Below, in pieces: positions 44,220 through 52,419 of a DNA stretch of 64,000 bases; position 1 is the first letter of the stretch, and every line of letters begins with the position of its first letter. The stretch covers positions 2,353,999-2,417,998 of the forward strand of contig OX638343.1 in assembly GCA_951813075.1 (NCBI GenBank), given 5' to 3'. Made by a program: the position numbers and the translations under genes. The notes under the pieces were generated by a model. That model saw only the letters and a list, made by a program, of their open reading frames with translations. It was not told where the DNA came from and ran no database searches. Source of the DNA: Arenicellales bacterium (GTDB lineage: Bacteria > Pseudomonadota > Gammaproteobacteria > Arenicellales > JAJDZL01).

Positions 44220-46007
44220 TTAATTCACCGCAGTTGAATCCAAGTTGTTGTCAAATATGGTGTAAAGCCGGTAATAGTAACCTTCACGCGCCATCAGTTC
44301 CTGATGAGACCCGATTTCGGCGATGCGCCCCTCGTTGAGTACGATGATCCGATCAACGTTCTCAATTGACGAAAGGCGATGGGCAACGATAATCACAGTT
44401 CGACCTGCACCCAGCGCGTCCAGTGCCTGGCGCACTTCAAATTCAGATTTTGTATCGAGTGATGAAGTTGCCTCGTCAAAAATCAGTATTCGCGCGTTCT
44501 TTATGAATGCTCGTGCAACAGCAATGCGCTGCTTCTGTCCTCCTGAAAGTCGAACACCTCTTTCGCCTACCAGGGTATCGAACCCTTGCGGCAATTTTTC
44601 GATGAATTCCAATGCGTTAGCTGAACGGGCCGCCTCTCGAATTTTGTCCTGAGTGGCGTTGGAGATATCACCGTAAGCGATGTTCGCCGCGATCGTATCA
44701 TCAAACAAATATATATCCTGACTGACAAATGCGATAATTTTTCGAATCTCAGAAAGCTTATATTCTCTGATGTCGATGCCATCGATCTGAACCTGTCCAC
44801 TCTGTATTTCATACATGCGGGGGATTAATGACGTCAAGGTACTTTTTCCAGCTCCTGACGCGCCGACCAACGCAATCGTCTCGTTAGGCTTGATTTCCAA
44901 AGTCACGTCATCCAGTGATCTGATTTCGGTTCCCGGATAGTGAAATGTGATGTTTCTGAATTCCGTGCGCCCCTCTACCTCTTCCTCATTTAGATCGCGG
45001 ACACCGATCTCGATTTCCGGCTTCTGATCAAGAAGGTAGAAAACACGTTCGGATGCCGCCAGCCCACGCTGCAGCATTTCATTGACGCTCAGAAGCCGCT
45101 TCATCGCAGTCGAGATCAATGCAAGTGCAGCCATAAACGAAACAAACCCACCCACTGTTAGCGGGTCCTGTAGACTTCGTGTCAAGCTGAAGTAAACAGT
45201 GCCCGCAATGACCAATGTTGTAATGAATTCCGCCGCCGGAACGGTGAATTCATTGGCAATTGCCTGTTTGAATTTGAGTCTTCGTACTTGATTGGCAACA
45301 TTGCGTATCCGATTGTGTTCATGCTCTTCCATCTGGTTGAGTTTGACCAGACGATGATTCGAGGTGACTTCCTGCAGACGTTGCAGGAAATTGGCGTTCA
45401 TCTGCATGCTTCTGCGATGCAAGTAACGTAGCCGCGAAGCGATAAACCTTACGAGTAGCGATATCAGCGGCGTTGCGATCAGGATGATCAGACTCAGCGC
45501 CCAATCGAGAATAAAAATCCAGATCAAAAGACCGATGATGGTGAGTGATTCCCGCACCAAGGTGATGAGTACACTCGATGCCGCTTGGGTCAGATCATTG
45601 ACATCCGAAGATACTCTGGAGATGACTTGAGCTGCAGGATTATTGTCGTAGAATGTCGTTGGGAGCCTCACCAGTCGTCCGATCATTTCACTCTGGATGT
45701 CGTAGACAACTCGTCCCATCACCCAGTTGGTGCATACCCCGTTCATATATCCTGCAATACCGCGAACAGCAAACAAAAGAATCAGAATGATTGGTGTCCA
45801 GAAAATGTATTTGGGATTCCGATCAACAAAACTGCCATCCAGCAACGGTTTCATGAACATGGCAACTCCGGGTGTGGTTGCCGCAAACAGCGCCACAAAG
45901 GCCAATCCCATGAAAAAATACAGCTTGTAAACCATCACGTACTTCAGAAGGCGACGATACAGTCGCAAATCCTGCATGACGGGGAATTTTGCAGACTTAC
46001 TGACCAC
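44220..46007 (-). CDS. msbA: Lipid A/phospholipid flippase, ABC exporter MsbA
   Basis: A 595-residue half-transporter: six membrane helices to about 330, then a nucleotide-binding domain with Walker A GASGAGKST, signature LSGGQKQR, Walker B ILIFDEATSSLD and the H-loop IIVAHRLSSI. The order and motifs fit MsbA, which flips core-lipid A at the inner membrane. The start is GTG at 46007; an ATG at 45977 is an alternative. A 73-codon frame ends 13 nt upstream. No lpxK lies next to it, unlike in many gammaproteobacteria. Confidence 0.9.
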   Translation of the reverse strand: MVSKSAKFPVMQDLRLYRRLLKYVMVYKLYFFMGLAFVALFAATTPGVAMFMKPLLDGSFVDRNPKYIFWTPIILILLFAVRGIAGYMNGVCTNWVMGRVVYDIQSEMIGRLVRLPTTFYDNNPAAQVISRVSSDVNDLTQAASSVLITLVRESLTIIGLLIWIFILDWALSLIILIATPLISLLVRFIASRLRYLHRRSMQMNANFLQRLQEVTSNHRLVKLNQMEEHEHNRIRNVANQVRRLKFKQAIANEFTVPAAEFITTLVIAGTVYFSLTRSLQDPLTVGGFVSFMAALALISTAMKRLLSVNEMLQRGLAASERVFYLLDQKPEIEIGVRDLNEEEVEGRTEFRNITFHYPGTEIRSLDDVTLEIKPNETIALVGASGAGKSTLTSLIPRMYEIQSGQVQIDGIDIREYKLSEIRKIIAFVSQDIYLFDDTIAANIAYGDISNATQDKIREAARSANALEFIEKLPQGFDTLVGERGVRLSGGQKQRIAVARAFIKNARILIFDEATSSLDTKSEFEVRQALDALGAGRTVIIVAHRLSSIENVDRIIVLNEGRIAEIGSHQELMAREGYYYRLYTIFDNNLDSTAVN

Positions 46008-46020
46008 GCTTTGGTTTTAC

Positions 46021-46242
46021 CTATTTGGTATTGCGCGGGAAGATCTGTGACTGGCGATGCGCCTTGAAAGCAGAAATATTCTTGTCGGAACGATATCCAT
46101 GTGCAAAATTGAAATCAAGTTCAGTTGTCTGATCGGGCTGAATTCGATAGGATTTCAAAGTTGACAGGGAGTTTGCAGAGTACACCCGCGAAACGTCGAG
46201 ACAGTTGATGAAATTCACATCGGATATCGGAGTGTTTGTCAT
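46021..46242 (-). CDS. Small hypothetical protein upstream of msbA (uncertain)
   Basis: A 73-codon frame starting at ATG 46242 and ending 13 nt before the msbA start. It has no membrane helix, signal peptide or recognised motif, and no good ribosome site. It could be a leader gene of the msbA transcript or non-coding sequence between msbA and rplM. I list it because it fills the gap and is colinear. Confidence 0.3.
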   Translation of the reverse strand: MTNTPISDVNFINCLDVSRVYSANSLSTLKSYRIQPDQTTELDFNFAHGYRSDKNISAFKAHRQSQIFPRNTK

Positions 46243-46279
46243 GTATTAGTCAAGCGGATCTTTTGTACGAAATTCGTCG

Positions 46280-46310
46280 TTGCTACGATTGCAAAAATTT
46301 ATTATATAAT
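46280..46310 (+). promoter_or_regulatory. Candidate promoter of rplM-rpsI
   Basis: A perfect -10 hexamer TATAAT at 46305-46310 with a possible -35 TTGCTA at 46280-46285 (19-bp spacing, slightly long). It lies about 75 nt upstream of the rplM start, leaving a leader that could hold regulation. Confidence 0.45.
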
Positions 46311-46383
46311 TTGCGCTCTCTCAGGATACTTACACACGCCGCCGCTTGCGGCACGATCAATTATCAGTTCATTTGGAATCATT

Positions 46384-46812
46384 ATGAAAACTATTTCTGC
46401 GAAAGCCAACACTATCGAGCGCGAATGGTTTCTGGTTGATGCCTCCGACAAGGTATTGGGTCGTCTGGCTTCAGAAATTGCCAAACGCCTGCGCGGCAAA
46501 CACAAACCGATTTATACACCGCATGTGGATACCGGTGACTATGTGATTGTGATCAACGCTGAAAAAGTCGTCCTGACAGGCAATAAGGAAAATGCAAAAG
46601 TCTATCATCGCCACTCGGGTCGTCCTGGTGGATTGAAAACTGTTCCGGTCAGTACCATGCGTAAACAACATCCGACGCGAATCATTGAAGCAGCGGTTCG
46701 TGGCATGATGCCGAAAGGACCGCTTGGTAGGGCAATGATGTCGAAGCTGAAAATCTATGCAGGCTCGCATCAACCACATAAAGCACAATCACCGAAACCC
46801 CTCAATATATAG
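46384..46812 (+). CDS. rplM: 50S ribosomal protein L13
   Basis: 142 residues, the standard length of L13. Diagnostic stretches are [30 protein letters not shown] and [29 protein letters not shown] and [23 protein letters not shown]13 binds 23S rRNA early in large-subunit assembly. It is followed by rpsI after 11 nt, the usual bacterial operon. Confidence 0.99.
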   Translation: MKTISAKANTIEREWFLVDASDKVLGRLASEIAKRLRGKHKPIYTPHVDTGDYVIVINAEKVVLTGNKENAKVYHRHSGRPGGLKTVPVSTMRKQHPTRIIEAAVRGMMPKGPLGRAMMSKLKIYAGSHQPHKAQSPKPLNI

Positions 46813-46823
46813 GGAATCTTGGA

Positions 46824-47228
46824 ATGGCTAACACACAGGCATCTGAAGTTTATTATGGAACCGGCCGGAGGAAATCCTCCACCGCCCGGGTTTATCTGAC
46901 AAAAGGCAACGGAAGCATCGTTGCCAATCATAAACCGATTGAACGATATTTTGGTCGCGAGACAGCCCGCATGGTTATCCGACAACCGCTGGTTCATTTG
47001 GACATGTTGAATTCTATAGATGTTACGGTCAATGTACATGGCGGCGGTCAAAGCGGCCAAGCCGGTGCAATTCAACTGGGAATAGCACGTGCATTGTTGA
47101 ATTACAGTGAATCGAATCGGGCGGCACTTCGAAAAGGCGGCTTTCTCACCCGCGATGCTCGTGAAGTTGAAAGAAAGAAAGTCGGTTTACACAAAGCAAG
47201 GAAACGACCTCAATACTCTAAACGATAA
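46824..47228 (+). CDS. rpsI: 30S ribosomal protein S9
   Basis: 134 residues. [35 protein letters not shown] and the basic C-terminal tail [18 protein letters not shown], which reaches the P-site tRNA, identify S9. It is co-transcribed with rplM. A tRNA-Gln gene starts 42 nt downstream on the same strand. Confidence 0.99.
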   Translation: MANTQASEVYYGTGRRKSSTARVYLTKGNGSIVANHKPIERYFGRETARMVIRQPLVHLDMLNSIDVTVNVHGGGQSGQAGAIQLGIARALLNYSESNRAALRKGGFLTRDAREVERKKVGLHKARKRPQYSKR

Positions 47229-47270
47229 GTAGTTTCTTTAATACCCGGTAGCCAATTTGGATTTTGATAC

Positions 47271-47344
47271 TGGGGAATCGTCTAACGGCAGGACAACGGA
47301 CTCTGACTCCGTCAATCCAGGTTCGAATCCTGGTTCCCCAGCCA
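47271..47344 (+). tRNA. tRNA-Gln (anticodon CUG)
   Basis: The acceptor stem TGGGGAA pairs with TTCCCCA (47334-47340); the anticodon loop is CTCTGAC with anticodon CTG between ACGGA and TCCGT; the T loop is TTCGAAT between CCAGG and CCTGG. The discriminator G and an encoded CCA end follow (47341-47344). The weak first acceptor pair T-A suits tRNA-Gln. It lies just after rpsI and may be part of the same transcript. Confidence 0.95.
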
Positions 47345-47363
47345 GTATTTTGACCCACGCAGT

Positions 47364-48143
47364 TTATTCGCGTATGCCATACCCGCGCTTGAGCAGTATC
47401 AAGCAAAGTGTGAACAGGATTGCGATACAAATGCAGATCACTGTGAACGAAGCCAACATTCCTACATCACTGGAACCCAGGAAGGCAAAGCGGGCGACGT
47501 TGATGACATATAGGATCGGATTCATCAACGAGACAAGTTGCCAGAATTCAGGCAGCATCTGAACCGAGTAGAACACACCACCGAGATAGATCAGCGGTGT
47601 GAGTACGAAATTCGGAATGATGGAGATGTCGTCAAATTTACGGGCGAACATTCCATTGATCATACCTCCCAGAGAAAATACCAAAGCAGTCAGTATGAAT
47701 ATGGCAATTGCGATGGTTGGTGAAACGATGTCGACGGTAGCGAAGAGTGAGGATACAACCAGCACGATCATGCCAACCAGAATCCCCCTGACCATACCGC
47801 CGACCAGATAGCCGATCAGAATCACGTAGTTCGGAACAGGAGATACCATCATCTCCTCAATATACCGTTGAAACTTCGCTGAAAAAAACGACGACGCGAC
47901 ATTGGTGTAAGCGCCAGTGATCACTGACATCAGAACCAGCCCCGGGACAATGAAATCAATGTAGCTATGACCTTGCATCGAACCGATCCTTTGGCCAATC
48001 AGGTTGCCGAAAATCAGAAAATACAGACAAGTCGTTATGACCGGCGGGATGAGCGTCTGTGTCCAGATTCTCATAAATCGGGAGATCTCTTTACGTGTCA
48101 GCGTGTAGAGCGCAACCCCGGTATACTCGAAAAACCTAGTCAC
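47364..48143 (-). CDS. ABC-2 type exporter permease, YadH-like
   Basis: A 259-residue ABC-2 membrane protein with six helices: TLTRKEISRFMRIWTQTLIPPVITTCLYFLIFG at the start, then FIVPGLVLMSVITGAY, SPVPNYVILIGYLVGG and LTPLIYLGGVFYSVQMLPEFWQ near the end. This matches the YadH/NodJ-type group. It overlaps its ATPase gene by 8 nt. Substrate is unknown in the family. Confidence 0.92.
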   Translation of the reverse strand: MTRFFEYTGVALYTLTRKEISRFMRIWTQTLIPPVITTCLYFLIFGNLIGQRIGSMQGHSYIDFIVPGLVLMSVITGAYTNVASSFFSAKFQRYIEEMMVSPVPNYVILIGYLVGGMVRGILVGMIVLVVSSLFATVDIVSPTIAIAIFILTALVFSLGGMINGMFARKFDDISIIPNFVLTPLIYLGGVFYSVQMLPEFWQLVSLMNPILYVINVARFAFLGSSDVGMLASFTVICICIAILFTLCLILLKRGYGIRE

Positions 48144-49101
48144 TCAATTCGTCCGATTGCAAAGTGGTTGCTTCCGTCTTGAGTAATTCCATGAACAGTG
48201 TTTCCAGACGATTTGACTTGTTCTGAATGCTGACAACAGAAATTCCGAACCGCGCCAGTGTTTCGAAAAGCGGATTGATCTGACTGCCTTTGGCGATGTC
48301 CACTTCGATGGTTCGGTCGTCTTTCAGTCGAATTGATTCGGTAATTCCGTCGGGTAATGCATTGATCGGTTGCTGAATATGGAGTACATACGTTTCTTGC
48401 TGCAAATGCTTGAAAAGGGATTTCATATCGATATCGAGGATGATCTCACCCAGTTCTATGACACCAACGTGCCTGCATAACCGCTCCGCTTCTTCCAGAT
48501 AATGGGTTGTCAGAATTATGGTAATACCGTCCCGATTGATCTTCTCCATATAGTCCCACATAAGCAGTCTTGCTTCGAAATCGATTCCGGCGGTGGGTTC
48601 GTCAAGAATCAGCAATCGGGGTTCGTGCATCAGTGCTCGCGCAATCATCAGTCTGCGTTTCATGCCGCCTGACAACTTGCGTGACACGGTATGGCGATAG
48701 CTCCACAGTCCAAGAACGGAAAGATATTTCTCCGCCTGTTTTTCCGCAAGTGATCGCCTCACACCGTAATATCCCGCGTGGTTGATCACAATGTTCCATG
48801 GCGTTTCGAATTGACTGAAATTGATCTCTTGCGGCACCAGGCCAATGTTTGACTTGGCGCTTTGAAAGTCCTTGTCAATGTCGGTTCCGAAAATAAATAC
48901 CTTGCCCGAAGACTTGTTGACGAGGGAGCAGGTGATTCCGATAGCAGTTGACTTCCCAGCTCCGTTACGACCGAGTAGTGCATAAAAGTCCCCTTCCTTT
49001 ACGTTGAAGGAGATATTCTTCAGTGCTTCCCTACCGTTTTTATAAGTTTTGGAAAGATTCTGTACAGAAAGTGCGTGGTCTGAACCGACTGAGTGTTTCA
49101 C
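48136..49101 (-). CDS. ABC exporter ATP-binding protein, YadG-like
   Basis: A 321-residue ATPase with Walker A GRNGAGKST, signature KLSGGMKRR, Walker B LLILDEPTAGID and H-loop TTHYLEEAERL. A DrrA-like C-terminal extension follows. The GMKRR signature and partner permease fit YadG/NodI exporters. The start at 49101 has no strong ribosome site in view. Confidence 0.92.
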   Translation of the reverse strand: MKHSVGSDHALSVQNLSKTYKNGREALKNISFNVKEGDFYALLGRNGAGKSTAIGITCSLVNKSSGKVFIFGTDIDKDFQSAKSNIGLVPQEINFSQFETPWNIVINHAGYYGVRRSLAEKQAEKYLSVLGLWSYRHTVSRKLSGGMKRRLMIARALMHEPRLLILDEPTAGIDFEARLLMWDYMEKINRDGITIILTTHYLEEAERLCRHVGVIELGEIILDIDMKSLFKHLQQETYVLHIQQPINALPDGITESIRLKDDRTIEVDIAKGSQINPLFETLARFGISVVSIQNKSNRLETLFMELLKTEATTLQSDELSD

Positions 49102-49634
49102 GAGAGGGTCATGGGATCAGGTTGAAATGAAATCAGACTGGTGTTTCAACGCAAACCGAGTCGCGCTGAGATATTGCTCAGTCCGTTTCGTAAAACGTGC
49201 GGATATAGTATACAGACAGATTATGATATTTCGATAAATCATTGATATTATTATACTTGACAACCCTTTAGAATTGTTTCGATTGTATTTATGTGGCATC
49301 AATCTGTTTAAATTCAAGCATCATTGACGCGCCGAAAGGAAGTGGTATAAACCAATGCTGCCGACAGTACCAATATTCGCTAGGAAGTTGTCCTGGATCC
49401 TCCAGGCGCTATCCAGAATCATGCATTATCATCCAGGTTGTGACGTAGGTGCCGAGTGTAAACAAATGAATCGATGCTGGAACAGATCGCGACGCCAAAA
49501 ACTATCGTTGACCGCAAACAGTTGTAGAACCGACCTGTCATGAATTCGGTGAATATTTAAATCGCGTCCTATAATGTCTGGTATACAGTTACTAAATAAT
49601 CATTGTTTGAATTTTCATCAGAATCAGTGGAAAT
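49102..49634. other. Divergent intergenic region before erpA (533 nt)
   Basis: No gene supported. It separates the minus-strand exporter genes from plus-strand erpA, so both promoters are expected. A TTGACA at 49257-49262 is a good -35 but lacks a well-spaced -10. A small palindrome CCTGGA/TCCAGG lies at 49392-49406. A 62-codon frame at 49355-49543 has no family resemblance. Confidence 0.45.
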
Positions 49635-49964
49635 ATGAATAGCACTTCAACTCTTGCCATTTCCGATAGCGCCGCCCGACGTGTTGGAACCCTGATGTCG
49701 GAATCCGACGTCGGACTACGGGTCTATGTCGAAGGTGGTGGCTGTTCAGGATTTCAATATGGGTTTCAACTGGAAACCGAGCAGCAGGACGATGATTTCG
49801 TCATTGAACAAAAAGGAATCACCATGCTGATTGATTCCCTCAGCATTCAATATCTGATGGGTGCCGAAGTCGATTATCTAGATGATTTGATGGGCGCCAG
49901 GTTTTTGATCAACAATCCCAATGCGACCACCACGTGCGGGTGCGGTTCGTCTTTCTCGATATAA
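49635..49964 (+). CDS. erpA: Iron-sulfur cluster insertion protein ErpA
   Basis: A 109-residue A-type Fe-S carrier. Conserved cysteines are Cys37 in [11 protein letters not shown] and Cys101/Cys103 in TTCGCGSSF. The internal [21 protein letters not shown] segment is typical of ErpA. It delivers clusters to targets such as IspG/H and respiratory enzymes. It stands alone, followed 48 nt later by the TauE-type gene. Confidence 0.93.
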   Translation: MNSTSTLAISDSAARRVGTLMSESDVGLRVYVEGGGCSGFQYGFQLETEQQDDDFVIEQKGITMLIDSLSIQYLMGAEVDYLDDLMGARFLINNPNATTTCGCGSSFSI

Positions 49965-50012
49965 CGGTTAGCCAGCTCGATTGAGCCGGTTACTGCTGAT
50001 TCCTGTCAAGGT

Positions 50013-50774
50013 ATGTTTGAATCGACTGCTCTTTTGCTGGGCAGTACCGGAGTCTTCTGTTTTTTAGTCGGAATCCTGATCGGAATTTGCGGCGTTGGCG
50101 GAATTCTCATAATTCCATTTCTCGTCTACGTCGCAGGAATAGATATTCACACTGTTATTCCCGCCTGTATGGCTGGATTTGCTTTTGCTGCAATTTTCGC
50201 GGTTTATGCTTATGCCCGTCAGGATTCCATCCGATGGGACAAGGCAATTTTCCTGATTGCAGGTGCTGCACCAGGCGCATATCTAGGTTCCATCACATTA
50301 CGGGTTCTATCCGCGTTTGTCCTCGAGTCCATTGTCGCGGCGCTGGTAATCATATCGGGTATCAGAGCGCTGAGCACAAAAGCTTCAAAATCATCCGGAT
50401 CAGGAATCGACGGGACGTCTGGCAGTGTACTGGTCGTGGTGGGATTTCTTGTAGGATATGGTTCCTCAGTCAGTGGTACGGGTGGTCCTTTACTTCTCGT
50501 ACCAACACTGCTTCTGCTTGATTTCCCAGTCTTGTCAGCCGTGGGTCTGAGCATGGCAATACAGATCCCAATCAGTCCGTTCGCAACCCTGGGTCATGTC
50601 ATTCACGGTTCAGTGAATTGGCTGCTGGCAATTCCGATCGGCATTGGTGTGGCAGCCGGTGTTACCTTGGGTGCAATCATCGCCCACCGAATAACACCCT
50701 TGTCGATGCAGCGGACGGTTGCAGTAGTTTTGCTGATCAGCGGTGGGCTTATTGTGATTCGACTCCTGATATAG
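50013..50774 (+). CDS. TauE/SafE-family membrane transporter
   Basis: A 253-residue integral membrane protein with about eight helices and the TauE/SafE pattern: GILIGICGVGGILIIPFLVYVAGID near the start and GYGSSVSGTGGPLLLVPTLLLLDFP in the middle, two Gly-rich inverted repeats. Family members export sulfite, sulfoacetate or other organosulfonates, but many have unknown substrates. A sulfur role would suit the thiol-dioxygenase genes elsewhere in the window. Confidence 0.88.
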   Translation: MFESTALLLGSTGVFCFLVGILIGICGVGGILIIPFLVYVAGIDIHTVIPACMAGFAFAAIFAVYAYARQDSIRWDKAIFLIAGAAPGAYLGSITLRVLSAFVLESIVAALVIISGIRALSTKASKSSGSGIDGTSGSVLVVVGFLVGYGSSVSGTGGPLLLVPTLLLLDFPVLSAVGLSMAIQIPISPFATLGHVIHGSVNWLLAIPIGIGVAAGVTLGAIIAHRITPLSMQRTVAVVLLISGGLIVIRLLI

Positions 50775-50792
50775 AAAAAGTAGATTTGACAT

Positions 50793-51533
50793 TTATTGAA
50801 CGCGAACGGATTTTCTTTTGGAAGCCGCAAGCGTCACAGAAATTTCCTGCCTGAAAGTTCCCGCTTCCCAAATTCTCAGTCGGTATTCACCTGGCGCTAT
50901 ATTGGTCCAGCGAATGGACTTGGGTTCACGGACAAGTTCATAGAACGGATTCGACGGTACGAACATCCAAGCGTGCATGAAAGGATGAATGTCACATCGT
51001 ACAGTCAGCATGCCAGTGGATTTGATTATCTTTCGGACGGTGACGCTTTTTAGTGGCGTCGCGACATTGAAAACGGTATCGTCACCATCAATGACGTGAG
51101 TGTTGTGCAAAAAATCATCTCTGTTTTCAATTTCTATTGTGCTACCAGGTGAAATGATCTGAAAAGTTGGTATAAACTGATTGTCTTCAATAATGATCTG
51201 ACTGATGTCGTCATTTTCCGGAACAGGCGTAAGAGGAGGGTACGATTGTTCAAGGTAGATGAGCACGGGTGCAACTTTGATCGAGTCAAGGCGAATTTCC
51301 ATCTGCGCTCGGTTTGGGTCAGTTGTCGGAGTCGAGATTTCGAAGTGCGAGTGAAAGACAAGTACAAAGAATCCGAGCACTACAACGATCACCGTGGAAA
51401 TTACCAATTTGCGTGAACGACGCGCTCGTACGGCAGGTTGTTTCTGTCTTGCTTGGCTCTGCCTGAGTGCGTGACGGCGTGCCCGAGCTTGTTTGGCACG
51501 CTGAACCATGAGTCGATACAGAAGCCGTAGCAT
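50793..51533 (-). CDS. Membrane-anchored cupredoxin-like protein
   Basis: A 246-residue protein. The first 43 residues are strongly basic (many Arg, Lys, Gln); a single membrane helix covers about 44-62; the rest is periplasmic. The mid part has NRDDFLHNTHVIDGDD and VRCDIHPFMHAWMFV, which gives His...Cys-x2-His-x6-Met spacing, like a type 1 copper site of plastocyanin/MauL-type methylamine-utilisation proteins. The region after it (RWTNIAPGEYRLRIWEAG) looks like a carboxypeptidase-regulatory beta domain. Copper binding is inferred. It is convergent with the TauE gene and divergent from the AAA+ gene. Confidence 0.7.
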   Translation of the reverse strand: MLRLLYRLMVQRAKQARARRHALRQSQARQKQPAVRARRSRKLVISTVIVVVLGFFVLVFHSHFEISTPTTDPNRAQMEIRLDSIKVAPVLIYLEQSYPPLTPVPENDDISQIIIEDNQFIPTFQIISPGSTIEIENRDDFLHNTHVIDGDDTVFNVATPLKSVTVRKIIKSTGMLTVRCDIHPFMHAWMFVPSNPFYELVREPKSIRWTNIAPGEYRLRIWEAGTFRQEISVTLAASKRKSVRVQ

Positions 51534-51633
51534 AAATCCAGTTTTTGCAAGTCAAATTGACGAACTGACAATTTCAATCAAAGGAGTATACCAATGAAGC
51601 AATGTCGGAGAACACAAGACTTGGAGGTCTGCG

Positions 51634-52419
51634 ATGAATGACTCCGTAATTCCATTCTATCTTGCTCAGGATAGCGAGATCGAGGTATTCAAGTCTGCTT
51701 ACCGAAGACAGCTCGCAGTATTACTCAAAGGACCGACTGGATGTGGCAAGACGCGCTTCGTCAGATACATGGCGGGGACGCTCGGCAGGCCGTTGTATAC
51801 GGTTGCATGTCACGACGAGCTTTCGGCAACCGACTTGCTCGGCCGATATCTAATCAAGAATGACGAAACAGTCTGGCACGACGGACCGTTGACCCGGGCG
51901 GTCCGAGAGGGCGGAATTTGCTATCTCGACGAAATTGTTGAAGCACGCAAGGACACGACTGTGATTCTTCATCCGTTGTGTGACGACAGGCGTACGATCT
52001 ATCTCGACAAGACCGCCGAAGTAATCAAGGCTCCGCCGGAATTCATGCTGGTAGTCTCATTCAATCCGGGTTATCAGAATCTCTTTAAGAATCTTAAACA
52101 AAGCACGCGCCAACGGTTTGTATCGTTGACGTTTGATTTTCCACAAATGAAGCAGGAAATCGAAATTGTAGTCACCGAAACCGGAGTCAGCACAGATACA
52201 GCTGAAAAACTGGTGAAACTTGGTAGACGCTTGCGCGAGGTGGAGGGTCACGATATTGAGGAGACAGCCTCAACCCGTCTTTTGGTGCATGCTGCACACA
52301 TGATTCAAGATGGTCTGGACCACCGAAATGCAAGCGAAGCGGCATTGGTCGATTCACTTACCGATGACCCTGTCATTCGAGATGGATTGATGGAGATTGT
52401 GCATGCCTACTTCTCTTAG
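51634..52419 (+). CDS. MoxR-type AAA+ ATPase, CbbQ/NirQ/NorQ family
   Basis: A 261-residue AAA+ protein. Walker A is LLKGPTGCGKTRFVRYMA; Walker B GICYLDEIVEARKDT; VVSFNPGYQ is sensor 1, and RQRFVSLTFDFP the arginine-finger region. The CHDELSATDLLGRYL stretch is typical of CbbQ/NorQ. With a VWA partner these ATPases remodel metalloenzymes: CbbQO activates Rubisco, NorQD matures nitric oxide reductase. Neither target gene is in the window; the nearest metalloenzymes are the cobalt nitrile hydratase downstream and the haem-copper oxidase. It overlaps the VWA gene by 23 nt. Confidence 0.92.
   Translation: MNDSVIPFYLAQDSEIEVFKSAYRRQLAVLLKGPTGCGKTRFVRYMAGTLGRPLYTVACHDELSATDLLGRYLIKNDETVWHDGPLTRAVREGGICYLDEIVEARKDTTVILHPLCDDRRTIYLDKTAEVIKAPPEFMLVVSFNPGYQNLFKNLKQSTRQRFVSLTFDFPQMKQEIEIVVTETGVSTDTAEKLVKLGRRLREVEGHDIEETASTRLLVHAAHMIQDGLDHRNASEAALVDSLTDDPVIRDGLMEIVHAYFS

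Noticed and set aside
49355-49543. 62-codon frame upstream of erpA
   Set aside because: Cys/Arg-rich, no family resemblance, and located in a promoter region.
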